Below are positions 8,146 through 15,818 of a DNA stretch of 19,000 nt, one piece after another. Source of the DNA: CAZCQP01 sp964500895 (GTDB lineage Bacteria > Bacillota > Clostridia > Lachnospirales > JAISER01); the NCBI GenBank assembly GCA_964500895.1, contig CAZCQP010000050.1, forward strand, positions 1 through 19,000. Reading direction: 5' to 3'. The translations under genes and the position numbers were made by a program. How positions within the stretch are numbered: position 1 is the stretch's first letter; each line of letters begins with the position of its first letter. The notes under the pieces were generated by a model. It saw only the letters and a list, made by a program, of their open reading frames with translations, searched no databases and had not been told where the DNA came from.

Positions 8146-8694
8146 ATGAAAAAAGCGCTATTGGTCATTGACTATACAGAAGATTTTGTGGCACTGGACG
8201 GAGCGCTAACCTGCGGCCAACCAGCCATAGACATTGAGAAGGATTTGGCGGCATTAACCCAGCAGTTTATTGACGCTGGAGATTTTGTGGTGTTCGCTGT
8301 GGACTTGCATGATGATAAAAATACAAATCACCCTGAACACAAATTGTTCCCTCCTCACAATATTAAAGGAAGCAAAGGTCGGAAGCAGTTTGGCCAATTG
8401 GAAACGGTGTATCAGGCCAACAAAGACAGACCAAACGTTTACTACATGGACAAAACCCGGTATAGCGCCTTTGCGGGCACAGATTTATATTTGCGCTTAA
8501 AAGAACAAGGCATTAACAACCTGCATGTTGCAGGGGTTTGTACAGACATTTGCGTGCTGCACACCATGGTGGACGGCTATAACCTTGGGTTTGATTTAAC
8601 CGTTTATGAAAAATGCACCGCCAGTTTTAATCCGGCCGGGCATGTATGGGCATTGGAACACTTTAAAAACTGCTTGGGCGCAACGGTGCTGTAG
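8146..8694 (+). CDS. Isochorismatase-family cysteine hydrolase, probable nicotinamidase
   Basis: The 182-residue cytoplasmic protein has the cysteine-hydrolase fold. The triad is visible: D9 in LLVIDYTEDF, K103 in MDKTRYSAF and C136 in VAGVCTDICVLHT. Candidate metal ligands as in PncA are D53 and H55 (AVDLHDD) and H71. These metal ligands, and the NiaX-like gene just upstream, favour nicotinamidase, which hydrolyses nicotinamide to nicotinate for NAD salvage, over other family members. The ribosome binding site AAAAAGGAG lies about eight bases before the ATG. The next gene starts two bases after the stop. A related amidohydrolase of other specificity cannot be excluded. Confidence 0.78.
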   Translation: MKKALLVIDYTEDFVALDGALTCGQPAIDIEKDLAALTQQFIDAGDFVVFAVDLHDDKNTNHPEHKLFPPHNIKGSKGRKQFGQLETVYQANKDRPNVYYMDKTRYSAFAGTDLYLRLKEQGINNLHVAGVCTDICVLHTMVDGYNLGFDLTVYEKCTASFNPAGHVWALEHFKNCLGATVL

Positions 8695-8696
8695 CC

Positions 8697-9695
8697 ATGA
8701 TGCAACTGGACATTACCACAGCCGAAGCCAACCAGCGGCTGGACAAGTTTTTGCTTAAATATATGAACAAAGCCCCCAAAAGCTTTGTTTATAAAATGCT
8801 TAGAAAAAAGAACATTACATTAAATGGTAAAAAAGCTGCGGGAAGTGAAATGCTTGCGGCAGGGGATTGCGTTCGGCTTTTTCTGTCCCAAGAAACGGTG
8901 GAGGGCTTTACGGAACAACGCACCGTCAGCCATTTGGCCGGTGCTGTGGATGCGGTGTATGAGGATGACCATGTGCTGGTTTGCAACAAGCCACCCGGGG
9001 TGCTTGCACAGCCGGAAAAAGCGGAAGATGCAGACACCATGGTGCACCGCATTGGGCTGTATCTGGCTCAAAAAGGAGCCTATAACCCCAAAACAGACCT
9101 TTTCGCCCCTGCCCTGTGTAACCGGCTGGATCGAAACACCTCCGGGCTGGTGGTGTGTGCCAAAACACTGGCAGCGGCTCAATGGGCAAACAAAGCCATT
9201 GCGGAAGGCAAAACCGTGAAAATCTATAAAGCACTGGTATGCGGCCATGTGAAGCAGGAAGGTCTTTTAACCGGCTATCATCATAAAGACAGCCAGAACA
9301 ACACAGTGGTGATTTCTCCAGAAGCCACCGTCCAAGCCCAACCACAGTCTCATGCTAAGGCTGTGCAGACACAATATGCACCCATCTGTTACACAGAGGG
9401 CTTTACATTGCTGGAAGTACGCCTGCTTACGGGTAAATCCCACCAAATTCGGGCACACTTACAGTCCATGGGGCACCCCATAGCGGGAGATACCAAATAC
9501 GGTAACCCAGAAATCAACCGCTGGCTGAAAACAAAAGCCAACGTCACCAGCCAGCTGTTACATGCCGGGTATTTTGCTTTTACAGAAGAAAACGGACCGC
9601 TGGGTTATTTAAGCCAAACCAGCTTTCAAGCGCCCTACCCTGCCCATTTCGCCCGAACATTACAAATGCTGGGATTTAAGAACCTGTATTCATAA
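8697..9695 (+). CDS. RluA-family 23S rRNA/tRNA pseudouridine synthase
   Basis: The 332-residue protein has an N-terminal S4 RNA-binding domain (about residues 11-65, QRLDKFLLKYMNKAP) and an RluA catalytic domain with the signature CNRLDRNTSGLVV, in which D145 is the catalytic aspartate. KSHQIRAHL near residue 245 is the second conserved block. It isomerises uridines in large-subunit rRNA, as RluC/RluD types do; the exact site cannot be assigned. Translation starts two bases after the preceding stop and no good ribosome binding site is visible, so coupling is likely. The final codons and stop (KNLYS-stop) lie inside the left arm of the palindromic repeat at 9679-9841, so the C-terminal tail may have been reshaped by that element. 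Confidence 0.9.
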   Translation: MMQLDITTAEANQRLDKFLLKYMNKAPKSFVYKMLRKKNITLNGKKAAGSEMLAAGDCVRLFLSQETVEGFTEQRTVSHLAGAVDAVYEDDHVLVCNKPPGVLAQPEKAEDADTMVHRIGLYLAQKGAYNPKTDLFAPALCNRLDRNTSGLVVCAKTLAAAQWANKAIAEGKTVKIYKALVCGHVKQEGLLTGYHHKDSQNNTVVISPEATVQAQPQSHAKAVQTQYAPICYTEGFTLLEVRLLTGKSHQIRAHLQSMGHPIAGDTKYGNPEINRWLKTKANVTSQLLHAGYFAFTEENGPLGYLSQTSFQAPYPAHFARTLQMLGFKNLYS

Positions 9696-9841
9696 ACGAA
9701 ACGCCGACTTTTCGGCAAATTTTATGCCATACTGCGTTAAATTTTCTTGAAATACCTCAAGGGTATTCCTGCGAAAATTTGCCTTGTCTGGCAAAAAATT
9801 TGCTCGAAAATCCAGCATTCCTTATTATGAATACAGGCTCT
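9679..9841. repeat. Long imperfect palindromic repeat (complete copy B)
   Basis: The 163-bp element reads almost the same on both strands. Its ends are AGAACCTGTATTCATAA (9679-9695) and TTATGAATACAGGCTCT (9825-9841), complementary at 16 of 17 positions. Similarity continues inward with small gaps to a centre at AATACC-TCAAG-GGTATT (9751-9767), flanked by AAATTTTC and GAAAATTT arms. A small hairpin GCCGA-CTTT-TCGGC sits at 9705-9718. TA dinucleotides flank both ends (9677-9678 and 9841-9842 overlapping). The right arm recurs at 1-62 and the left arm recurs in degraded form at 18946-19000. It has no coding capacity, so it is a MITE- or REP/BIME-like element. Transcribed, it would fold into a long hairpin after rluA and could act as a terminator or mRNA stabiliser. 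Confidence 0.85.
9800..9828 (+). promoter_or_regulatory. Possible outward promoter within the repeat
   Basis: TTGCTC (9800-9805) and TATTAT (9823-9828) are spaced by exactly 17 bp and point towards the nucleotidyltransferase gene 44 bases downstream. The -10 box matches consensus at five of six positions; the -35 box at three. The partial copy at 1-62 keeps the -10 box but has TCGCTC as -35. This would let the element start transcription of its downstream neighbour. It is a weak, consensus-based call. Confidence 0.3.
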
Positions 9842-9871
9842 AACAATTGCTAACACGAAAGGAAGATGCTT

Positions 9872-10603
9872 ATGAAAGCCATTCTTCTGGCGGCCGGTTA
9901 CGCCACCCGGCTTTATCCCTTAACCAAAGACCGGCCCAAAGCGTTACTGCCTGTAAACGGTAAGGCCATTGCCGACTACATTGTGCAGCAAATTTGCACC
10001 ATCCCCACCGTGGACGAAATTTTCGTGGTTTCCAACCACAAATTTGCCGCTCATTTTGAAGAATGGGCGCAAAACAGTGCTTACCCGGTTCCCCTTCGGG
10101 TGCTGGACGATGGCACCACCAGCGAAGAAAACCGGCTGGGGGCCATTGGAGACATTCAGTTCACCATTGAACAGGCCAACATTAACAATGAACTTTTGGT
10201 CATTGCCGGGGATAACCTGTTTACCTTTCAGCTTGTAAACTTTTACAACTTCTATAAAAATGTGGGCAAAGACTGTGTGGTGGCCAAAAGGATTGAGGAC
10301 GTGGCTCAGCTGCGTCAGTTTGCGGTGGCCCAACTTGACCAAGACGGCAAAGTGCTGAACTTGGTGGAAAAGCCAGAAAACCCTGCGTCCGACACGGCAG
10401 TGTTTGCTTCCTATTTATACACCAAAGAAACGGTGCCTTTGTTTAAAACATATTTGGAAGAAGGCAACAAACCCGATGCTCCCGGCTATTTCGTGCAATG
10501 GCTTTATGCCCGCAAAGATGTTTATGCCCACATCATGGACGGAGATTGTTATGACGTTGGCACTATGGCGGCTTATGAAGAAGTTCAAAGGTTGTTTACA
10601 TGA
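9872..10603 (+). CDS. Sugar-phosphate nucleotidyltransferase family protein
   Basis: The 243-residue protein is a single GT-A nucleotidyltransferase domain. It starts with the NTP-binding signature LLAAGYATRLYPLTKDRPKA (residues 5-24) and continues to LLPV. It has the metal-binding aspartate in VIAGDNLF (D114), the VEKP motif (165-168) and DCYDVGT near the end (D228). It probably transfers a nucleotidyl group to a sugar phosphate or similar phosphorylated alcohol to feed cell-envelope glycan or phospholipid synthesis. It lacks the C-terminal beta-helix of bifunctional enzymes, and the substrate cannot be assigned. An ATG six bases earlier (9866) sits directly against the GGAAG ribosome binding site (9861-9865), so the ATG at 9872 is chosen. 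The stop overlaps the next start by four bases (ATGA). Confidence 0.85.
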   Translation: MKAILLAAGYATRLYPLTKDRPKALLPVNGKAIADYIVQQICTIPTVDEIFVVSNHKFAAHFEEWAQNSAYPVPLRVLDDGTTSEENRLGAIGDIQFTIEQANINNELLVIAGDNLFTFQLVNFYNFYKNVGKDCVVAKRIEDVAQLRQFAVAQLDQDGKVLNLVEKPENPASDTAVFASYLYTKETVPLFKTYLEEGNKPDAPGYFVQWLYARKDVYAHIMDGDCYDVGTMAAYEEVQRLFT

Positions 10604-11619
10604 ACACAAACCATTTAATGGAAATGATTGAAGCCTTTGCCCATGAAAACGGGCTGCTGTGGGGGGTGTGCGATGGAGAAGCCATTACAGACACCCCTCA
10701 GGCAGAAAGGCTTTTAACAACACACACAGACGTGCCTTTTGTGGGTGAAACCCCGGCTTTAGTGCGTCTGTCCCCCAAACTTGTCATGCCCAATGTGCAG
10801 TCGGTTATTGTGCTGGGTTTGGGCTATGGTCACGGTCTGCCCCCTTTGCCGGAATCTTCATTGCAGGGGGCTTTTTCTGCGGACGCTGCGGGGCAGGATT
10901 ACCATGTTACCCTCAAACAGCTGTTGCACCAGCTGGCAGAAACACTGCTGCAAGTTGTCCCTTTCCATTACCAGTGCCAAACAGACAACGGCCCGCTGGC
11001 AGAACGGCCTTTGGCCCACAAAGCCGGGCTGGGGGCTTACGGCAGACATTGCAGCCTCATTGCCCCCGGTGAGGGCTCTTTTTTTCATGTGGGTTTGCTG
11101 CTCACAAGCTTAAACTTGCCCCCTTCCAAGCCCCAGCCCTTGCTGTATGCCGGCTGCGCCCATTGCCGCCGGTGTGTAGATGCTTGCCCGGCCAAAGCGC
11201 TAAGCCCAGGGGACGTACCAGCTTGCAATGCGACGACATGTGTGTCCTATTTAACACAGAAAAAAGGGCTTTTAACGCCAAATGAAATGGACAGCATGGG
11301 GGTTTGGCTTTATGGTTGCGACATTTGCCGCCGGGTTTGCCCATCCAACCAACATAAAATGCAAACAACGCTCCAAGATACCGCAGCCTATTTCCCGTTG
11401 CTGGTATCGGTGGCAAACATATCTCCAGCAGCATTTGACAGCCAGTATAAACACACATCCGCCGGCTGGAGAGGGCGGCAAACGTTACGGCGGAACGCAC
11501 TCATTGCCTTGGGCAATTGCGGCAACAGCCAAGCCGTACCGGTGCTGGAAAGCTTCTTACACCACGACAGCTCTGTGTTAAGAGAAACCGCCCAATATGG
11601 GCTAACAAAGTATAAATGA
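10600..11619 (+). CDS. queG: Epoxyqueuosine reductase QueG-like iron-sulfur protein
   Basis: QueG performs the last step of queuosine synthesis, reducing epoxyqueuosine to queuosine in tRNA anticodons, using cobalamin and two 4Fe-4S clusters. The 339-residue protein has the N-terminal cobalamin-binding domain with DNGPLAERPLAHKAGLGAYG (129-148; D129 likely corresponds to the catalytic aspartate). It then has two ferredoxin-like clusters, CAHCRRCVDACP (186-197) and a second set with C209, C214, C240, C243 and C247. A C-terminal HEAT-like repeat (about 294-335) binds tRNA in known QueG. The usual WIGKN segment reads AYGRH here, so a QueG paralogue is possible. No other queuosine genes are nearby. 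It overlaps the upstream gene by four bases and is co-transcribed with it. Confidence 0.82.
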   Translation: MNTNHLMEMIEAFAHENGLLWGVCDGEAITDTPQAERLLTTHTDVPFVGETPALVRLSPKLVMPNVQSVIVLGLGYGHGLPPLPESSLQGAFSADAAGQDYHVTLKQLLHQLAETLLQVVPFHYQCQTDNGPLAERPLAHKAGLGAYGRHCSLIAPGEGSFFHVGLLLTSLNLPPSKPQPLLYAGCAHCRRCVDACPAKALSPGDVPACNATTCVSYLTQKKGLLTPNEMDSMGVWLYGCDICRRVCPSNQHKMQTTLQDTAAYFPLLVSVANISPAAFDSQYKHTSAGWRGRQTLRRNALIALGNCGNSQAVPVLESFLHHDSSVLRETAQYGLTKYK

Positions 11620-11649
11620 AAGCTGAACTGGAAAAAATAGGAGGAGAAC

Positions 11650-12207
11650 ATGGGATATTGGCAAACAAGAGGGTTAAGGGGTTCCACCTTTGAAGACATG
11701 GTGAACATGACCAACGAACTGTACCGGCAAAAAGGGCTGGCGTTGGTGCAAAAAATACCCACTTCCATCACCCCTACCCGGCTGGACCCTAAAACCAGCA
11801 CCATCACCCAGGCCTATTTCGAGAAAAAAAGCACGGTGGACTATATGGGCGTTGTACAAGGTGTGCCTATCTGCTTTGATGCCAAGGAAACCACCCGCAA
11901 AAGCTTCCCCCTGCGCAACATTCACGACCATCAAATTGCCTTTATGGCAGACTTTGAGAAACAAGGGGGGCTGGCCTTTTTGCTGGTACACTTCACCCTG
12001 TACAGCCAGGTGTTTTGCTTGCCCTACTTCCTGCTTAAAAGCCACTGGGACGAAGCCAAACAAGGGGGGAGACAATCCATCCCCTACGACAGCTTCGACA
12101 AAGCTTTGCTGGTGGAAAGCAAAGAGGGCTGCCTGCTGCACTATTTAGAGGGGCTGAACGTGATGCTGCGCATGATTTCCCATGAAAACCAAGAAATGAA
12201 GGGATAA
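11650..12207 (+). CDS. recU: Holliday junction resolvase RecU
   Basis: RecU cleaves four-way DNA junctions late in homologous recombination and chromosome segregation in Bacillota. The 185-residue protein starts with RGLRGSTFEDMVNMTN. It carries the PD-(D/E)xK nuclease core: E15, D64 in STVDYMG, and D77 and K79 in FDAKET, followed by FPLRNIHDHQ. Lengths of 170-206 are usual. The N-terminal basic extension of Bacillus RecU is short here. AGGAGGAGAAC precedes the ATG. In many Bacillota recU is next to a penicillin-binding protein gene; here the downstream neighbour, three bases away, is a lipoprotein instead. Confidence 0.93.
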   Translation: MGYWQTRGLRGSTFEDMVNMTNELYRQKGLALVQKIPTSITPTRLDPKTSTITQAYFEKKSTVDYMGVVQGVPICFDAKETTRKSFPLRNIHDHQIAFMADFEKQGGLAFLLVHFTLYSQVFCLPYFLLKSHWDEAKQGGRQSIPYDSFDKALLVESKEGCLLHYLEGLNVMLRMISHENQEMKG

Positions 12208-12210
12208 AAC

Positions 12211-13509
12211 TTGCCCAATTTCAAGCTCAAGCATTTAATCCTATACTTATTAACCCTTTGTATGTTCTGCACACTGGCCGGTTGTACTGCCAAAGGGTTG
12301 GAACCATCATCCACGGCGGAGGCACCCACCCATGCCCCATCCCCTGTGGCCTTAGAAGCGGCGGCTCATGCCCTTAACCAGACGGCCCAGCAGGGCACAT
12401 ACACCCCCTACACCCTCTACGTCACCGATGAAAACTACACCTTGGGGTTATACGAACCGGCGGAAGGGTGTTATTCTGGGGCTTATATTTTATCCGACAA
12501 GCAAGTGAATTTTGACATTGATACCTTTGAAGAAAAGATGGGTGTTTCCCATGGGGTTTACATGTACAACATGAACCTGGGAGACAGCTTTCCTTTAAAT
12601 TGGGTGCTTAGCTGTGTGGCCAGCATGAAAACCCCTTACGTGGCCGTGCATATGGTCAGCCCTCTTTCCGAAACCCAGTGGGCCGTTGTAGAAGAAACCG
12701 CCCAAGCTTTCGGCGCTTTTTATGTGCCCATGTTTGTGGAATTGAATATGATGGATAAGACCTCCAAGGCATCGGTGGACGACTACCAGCGTGCCGCAGC
12801 CGTTTTTAAAAAACACGCCTCCAATGCAGCGCTGGTGTGGAGCATCGACGCAGGGCTGGTATCTTCCGGCTTATCTGCTTACCCCGGCAACGATTATGTA
12901 GACTGGGTTGGATTAAACCTTATGAAAACACTAGAACCGGACGATAAATATAAAGAGGCCGGTGTGGAATCCCTCAACTTTTTCTACTACGCCTTTCAAA
13001 AGCAAAAACCTTTGATGATTTCAAGGTTTGGTGTAAGCCATTTAAATAGCCGGGATTATGTGTACCATACCCAGGAAGCGGCAACAGAAATTGAGCAGTT
13101 TTATAGCCTGATTTCTAAAAACTACCCCCGAATTAAATGCATCAACTACATGGACTTTAATGGCATTGAGTTGTCTGGCCGGCAAGGGCTTAGCGATGAT
13201 TTTACCATTACAGCAGAAGATGCCATCATTGAAGCTTATGGCCGGGGCGTTTCCAAAAGCTATTTTATAAACGAATTGGCAGTTTCCTCTTTTGGGGATT
13301 TATCCCCTGCCGCCTACACCTCCCCTTTTGACGCCTACAAAATTGGTGAAGATTTTTATGTGGCAGAAAACAGCCTGCGCTACGACTTTTTAATGCAAAG
13401 TGTGGAAGGGCTTGGGGAAGGCATCCTCATTGATGGGGAACAATATTTTAATGTCAGCCGTATGGGGCAAGCTGCGGGGCGGTTGCGGTTTGCGTCGAAA
13501 GAGGACTGA
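12211..13509 (+). CDS. Secreted lipoprotein with a degenerate glycosidase-like domain
   Basis: The 432-residue protein starts at TTG three bases after recU; GAAGGGA at the end of recU serves as ribosome binding site. A lipoprotein signal peptide ends in the lipobox LAGC, with C25 as the lipidated cysteine, so the protein is anchored outside the membrane. Residues about 70-345 resemble the beta/alpha barrel of clan-A glycosidases, most like GH26 mannanases: GAFYVPMFVELN (168-179) at the acid/base position, YPGNDYVDWVGLNLM (224-238), and KPLMISRFG (266-274) where the nucleophile motif EFG is expected. E177 is kept but the nucleophile position is R272, so hydrolysis looks unlikely. The last 65 residues resemble a small stalk or binding domain. 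Fold assignment is by motif memory; a carbohydrate-binding role is inferred. Confidence 0.6.
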   Translation: MPNFKLKHLILYLLTLCMFCTLAGCTAKGLEPSSTAEAPTHAPSPVALEAAAHALNQTAQQGTYTPYTLYVTDENYTLGLYEPAEGCYSGAYILSDKQVNFDIDTFEEKMGVSHGVYMYNMNLGDSFPLNWVLSCVASMKTPYVAVHMVSPLSETQWAVVEETAQAFGAFYVPMFVELNMMDKTSKASVDDYQRAAAVFKKHASNAALVWSIDAGLVSSGLSAYPGNDYVDWVGLNLMKTLEPDDKYKEAGVESLNFFYYAFQKQKPLMISRFGVSHLNSRDYVYHTQEAATEIEQFYSLISKNYPRIKCINYMDFNGIELSGRQGLSDDFTITAEDAIIEAYGRGVSKSYFINELAVSSFGDLSPAAYTSPFDAYKIGEDFYVAENSLRYDFLMQSVEGLGEGILIDGEQYFNVSRMGQAAGRLRFASKED

Positions 13510-13538
13510 CAGGCCGGAAATAGGCTGGAAACTTTTGC

Positions 13539-13601
13539 TTGCGGTGGGTTGGACGTTTCAGTTATAATGCAAGGTATACTTGTAAAAGGAGCGTCCAAGC
13601 C
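13539..13601 (+). promoter_or_regulatory. Promoter with flanking inverted repeat before the COG2426 gene
   Basis: TATAAT (13563-13568) has TTGCGG (13539-13544) upstream at 18 bp. An inverted repeat flanks this -10 box: TTGGACG (13549-13555) and CGTCCAA (13592-13598). The repeat extends by two further pairs after one mismatch (13546-13547 with 13600-13601). The right arm overlaps the region between the AAGGAG ribosome binding site (13586-13591) and the start codon, so as RNA or DNA it could control initiation. The promoter separates this block from the upstream lipoprotein gene. Activity is inferred. Confidence 0.5.
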
Positions 13602-13603
13602 TT

Positions 13604-14098
13604 ATGTCTGAAGCCATTGTGTCTTTTTTAGAGCAGTACCATTTGTCCCCGGAGCTTATTGCATTTTTTGTGTCTATGCTGCCCATTATTGAACTACGGG
13701 GCGGCATTCCCATTGCCAGCTTTTTTGGCATTCCTTTGTTAAAGGCGTACATCATTTGTTTTGCGGGCAATATTTTGCCCATCCCTTTTATACTGTTGTT
13801 TGTGAAACACTTTTTTGCCTTGTGCAAAAAATTTTCCTTAACAGCCCCCTTGGTGAATGCCCTTGAGCAACGGGCGTTGCGTAAAAGCGATAGCGTGCAA
13901 AAGCAGCAAATGCTGGGGCTTTTGGCCTTTGTGGCCATTCCCCTTCCCGGCACCGGCGGATGGACGGGAGCGTTGATTGCTTCCTTGCTGAACATGCCGG
14001 TGAAGAAATCCTTTTTCACCATTGCCCTGGGTGTGCTTTGTGCCGGTATCATCATGCTCATTGTGTCTTACTTTATACCGGGGCTATTTGGCTTTTAA
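13604..14098 (+). CDS. COG2426-type small membrane export protein
   Basis: The 164-residue integral membrane protein has about four helices and two conserved re-entrant-like motifs: MLPIIELRGGIPIA (residues 25-38) and FVAIPLPGTGGWTGALIASL (residues 108-127). These are hallmarks of the COG2426 family, commonly annotated as putative small multi-drug export protein; actual transport has rarely been shown. Members occur widely in Clostridia and archaea. The ribosome binding site AAGGAG is 12 bases before the ATG, which is long, and the inverted-repeat arm occupies the gap. The response regulator gene follows after 33 bases, so the two are probably co-transcribed. Confidence 0.85.
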   Translation: MSEAIVSFLEQYHLSPELIAFFVSMLPIIELRGGIPIASFFGIPLLKAYIICFAGNILPIPFILLFVKHFFALCKKFSLTAPLVNALEQRALRKSDSVQKQQMLGLLAFVAIPLPGTGGWTGALIASLLNMPVKKSFFTIALGVLCAGIIMLIVSYFIPGLFGF

Positions 14099-14131
14099 CC
14101 TACATACGAACAATATTCAGGAGTGAAACCA

Positions 14132-15793
14132 GTGAAGGTGCTTATTGCCGATGCAGACCAAGATGTGATTAAGAACTTTTATACGTACACCAAAAGCTCC
14201 TTCCCACAAATAAAAAACATATGCGCCCAAAGTGACATGGGCAAAGACATCACCGAAACGGTAAAAGTTGAAAAACCAGATCTTATCATTGCAGATATAC
14301 GTTTTTTTGGCTTATCCAGTGTGCAAAAAATACGGGGGCTATACGAGCAAAATCCTGACCTGCGCTTTATTCTTTACGGCACCTACAACGATGCGGAATA
14401 CATGCGCAAATCCATGGAGTTTGGCGGCATCGACTTCATGTACCGCCCAGTTAAGCCCGCCGATTTTCACCGGTGCCTGGAAAATGCCTTAAACTATTTT
14501 CAAAAGCTGGAGGAAAAAAAGAAACGGGAAGCCGCCGTTATCCAGTCTTACAAAGGGAAAAAATATTTATTTGAAGAAGTTTTTTTAAAAAGCCTTATTC
14601 AAGGGCACATTAAGAACGAAACAGAAATTTACTATACCTTCAAATATTTTGGCTTAGATTTAAAGCCTGGCTTTACGGTTTTCATCGTCCATGTGGACCA
14701 TTTTAAAAAGCTGATATTAACTTTGGACGAAATGGAAAAACATCTGCTCACCTACAACATTTTGCTGGCCATTGAACGCACACTGCAAGGCAAAAAAGCC
14801 AAAGCGTTTATTGGCAGTTTCAGCGAAGTGGTGGTTATTTTAAGCGGCGAATACCAAAGCGAGCAGGTGGTGGCCTTGTGTGACGACATTCGGCAGACTG
14901 TGTTTTTAGATGCCAACATCCGGGTGACCATTGGCATTGGGCGCACCTATGAAAACCCCACCCAAATTTTTATTTCGTACCGGGAAGCCCAAGGGGCATT
15001 GCGTTACCGCTTTCAAATGGGCTACCACACGGTGATACACATTTTGTTTGCCGAGCCACTCAACATCATCACGTACCGTTATCCGGCAGAGCGGGAAGCC
15101 CGACTTATTCAAACCGCCGCCATAGGTGAATATGATTACACGGTTGAACTGCTACGGGAAATTTTTGATGCACTGAAGGAATGCGAACCCCTTCCGGCTA
15201 TGTATTTGTCCAAGGTGATGATGAACCTGCTCATTTCCATTAACCGCTATTTAGGGGAGCAGAACATTAAAATTCAGAGTCCTTTTACATCCTTTTTCCC
15301 TTCCCGGGAAATACTGGAGCTGGGAGAAGACATTGAAGAAGCTTTTGACTATATGCGCCGTGCCTTAAAAAGCTTTTGTGAACACATTGTCTTTAGCCGC
15401 ACAGAAAATGACAAAGCGCTGGTGCAAAGCACCAAAGCCTATATTAAGGAAAAGTTTTATGAAACATTTTCACTGGCCAAAATTGCCACTGAAATGGGCA
15501 CCACCCCGGAATATTTAAGCAAACTATTTGCCGATGAAGAAGGTTTGTCTGCGTTTGATTATGCGCTGAACATTCGGATGGAAGAAGCCAAGCATTTGCT
15601 GCTCACCACCAACATGGACGACAACCTGATTGCGGTGAAGGTGGGCTATGACGATGGCCGCCACTTCCGCTCCACCTTTAAGAAGCTGGAAGGCATGAGC
15701 ACCAATGAGTTCCGGGCAAAGCACAAACCGCAAACACCCACGGTGTTAAAACCTGCTTCCCGGGCAAGAACCGGGGCCAGAACGAAACCATAA
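14132..15793 (+). CDS. Response regulator with AraC-type DNA-binding domain (YesN-like)
   Basis: The 553-residue protein has an N-terminal receiver domain (about 1-115) with acidic residues D7/D9, phospho-acceptor D55 in IIADIRF, T84 and K108 in YRPVKP. A long central region (about 130-420) follows. The C-terminal AraC/XylS double helix-turn-helix (about 433-535) includes SLAKIATEMGTTPEYLSKLF and the second helix pair before FRSTFKKLEGMSTNEFRAK. This is the layout of YesN-like regulators, which usually pair with a membrane sensor kinase and control sugar uptake or envelope genes. No kinase or sugar transporter is nearby. The in-frame GTG at 14123 overlaps the AGGAG sequence (14119-14123), so the GTG at 14132, eight bases downstream, is chosen. 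Confidence 0.88.
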   Translation: MKVLIADADQDVIKNFYTYTKSSFPQIKNICAQSDMGKDITETVKVEKPDLIIADIRFFGLSSVQKIRGLYEQNPDLRFILYGTYNDAEYMRKSMEFGGIDFMYRPVKPADFHRCLENALNYFQKLEEKKKREAAVIQSYKGKKYLFEEVFLKSLIQGHIKNETEIYYTFKYFGLDLKPGFTVFIVHVDHFKKLILTLDEMEKHLLTYNILLAIERTLQGKKAKAFIGSFSEVVVILSGEYQSEQVVALCDDIRQTVFLDANIRVTIGIGRTYENPTQIFISYREAQGALRYRFQMGYHTVIHILFAEPLNIITYRYPAEREARLIQTAAIGEYDYTVELLREIFDALKECEPLPAMYLSKVMMNLLISINRYLGEQNIKIQSPFTSFFPSREILELGEDIEEAFDYMRRALKSFCEHIVFSRTENDKALVQSTKAYIKEKFYETFSLAKIATEMGTTPEYLSKLFADEEGLSAFDYALNIRMEEAKHLLLTTNMDDNLIAVKVGYDDGRHFRSTFKKLEGMSTNEFRAKHKPQTPTVLKPASRARTGARTKP

Positions 15794-15818
15794 CATCTAC
15801 TAAAGGAGAGAAAAATTT

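Noticed and set aside
13558..14061. 167-residue minus-strand open frame over the COG2426 gene
   Set aside because: The plus-strand frame has two strong family motifs, whereas this one shows none.
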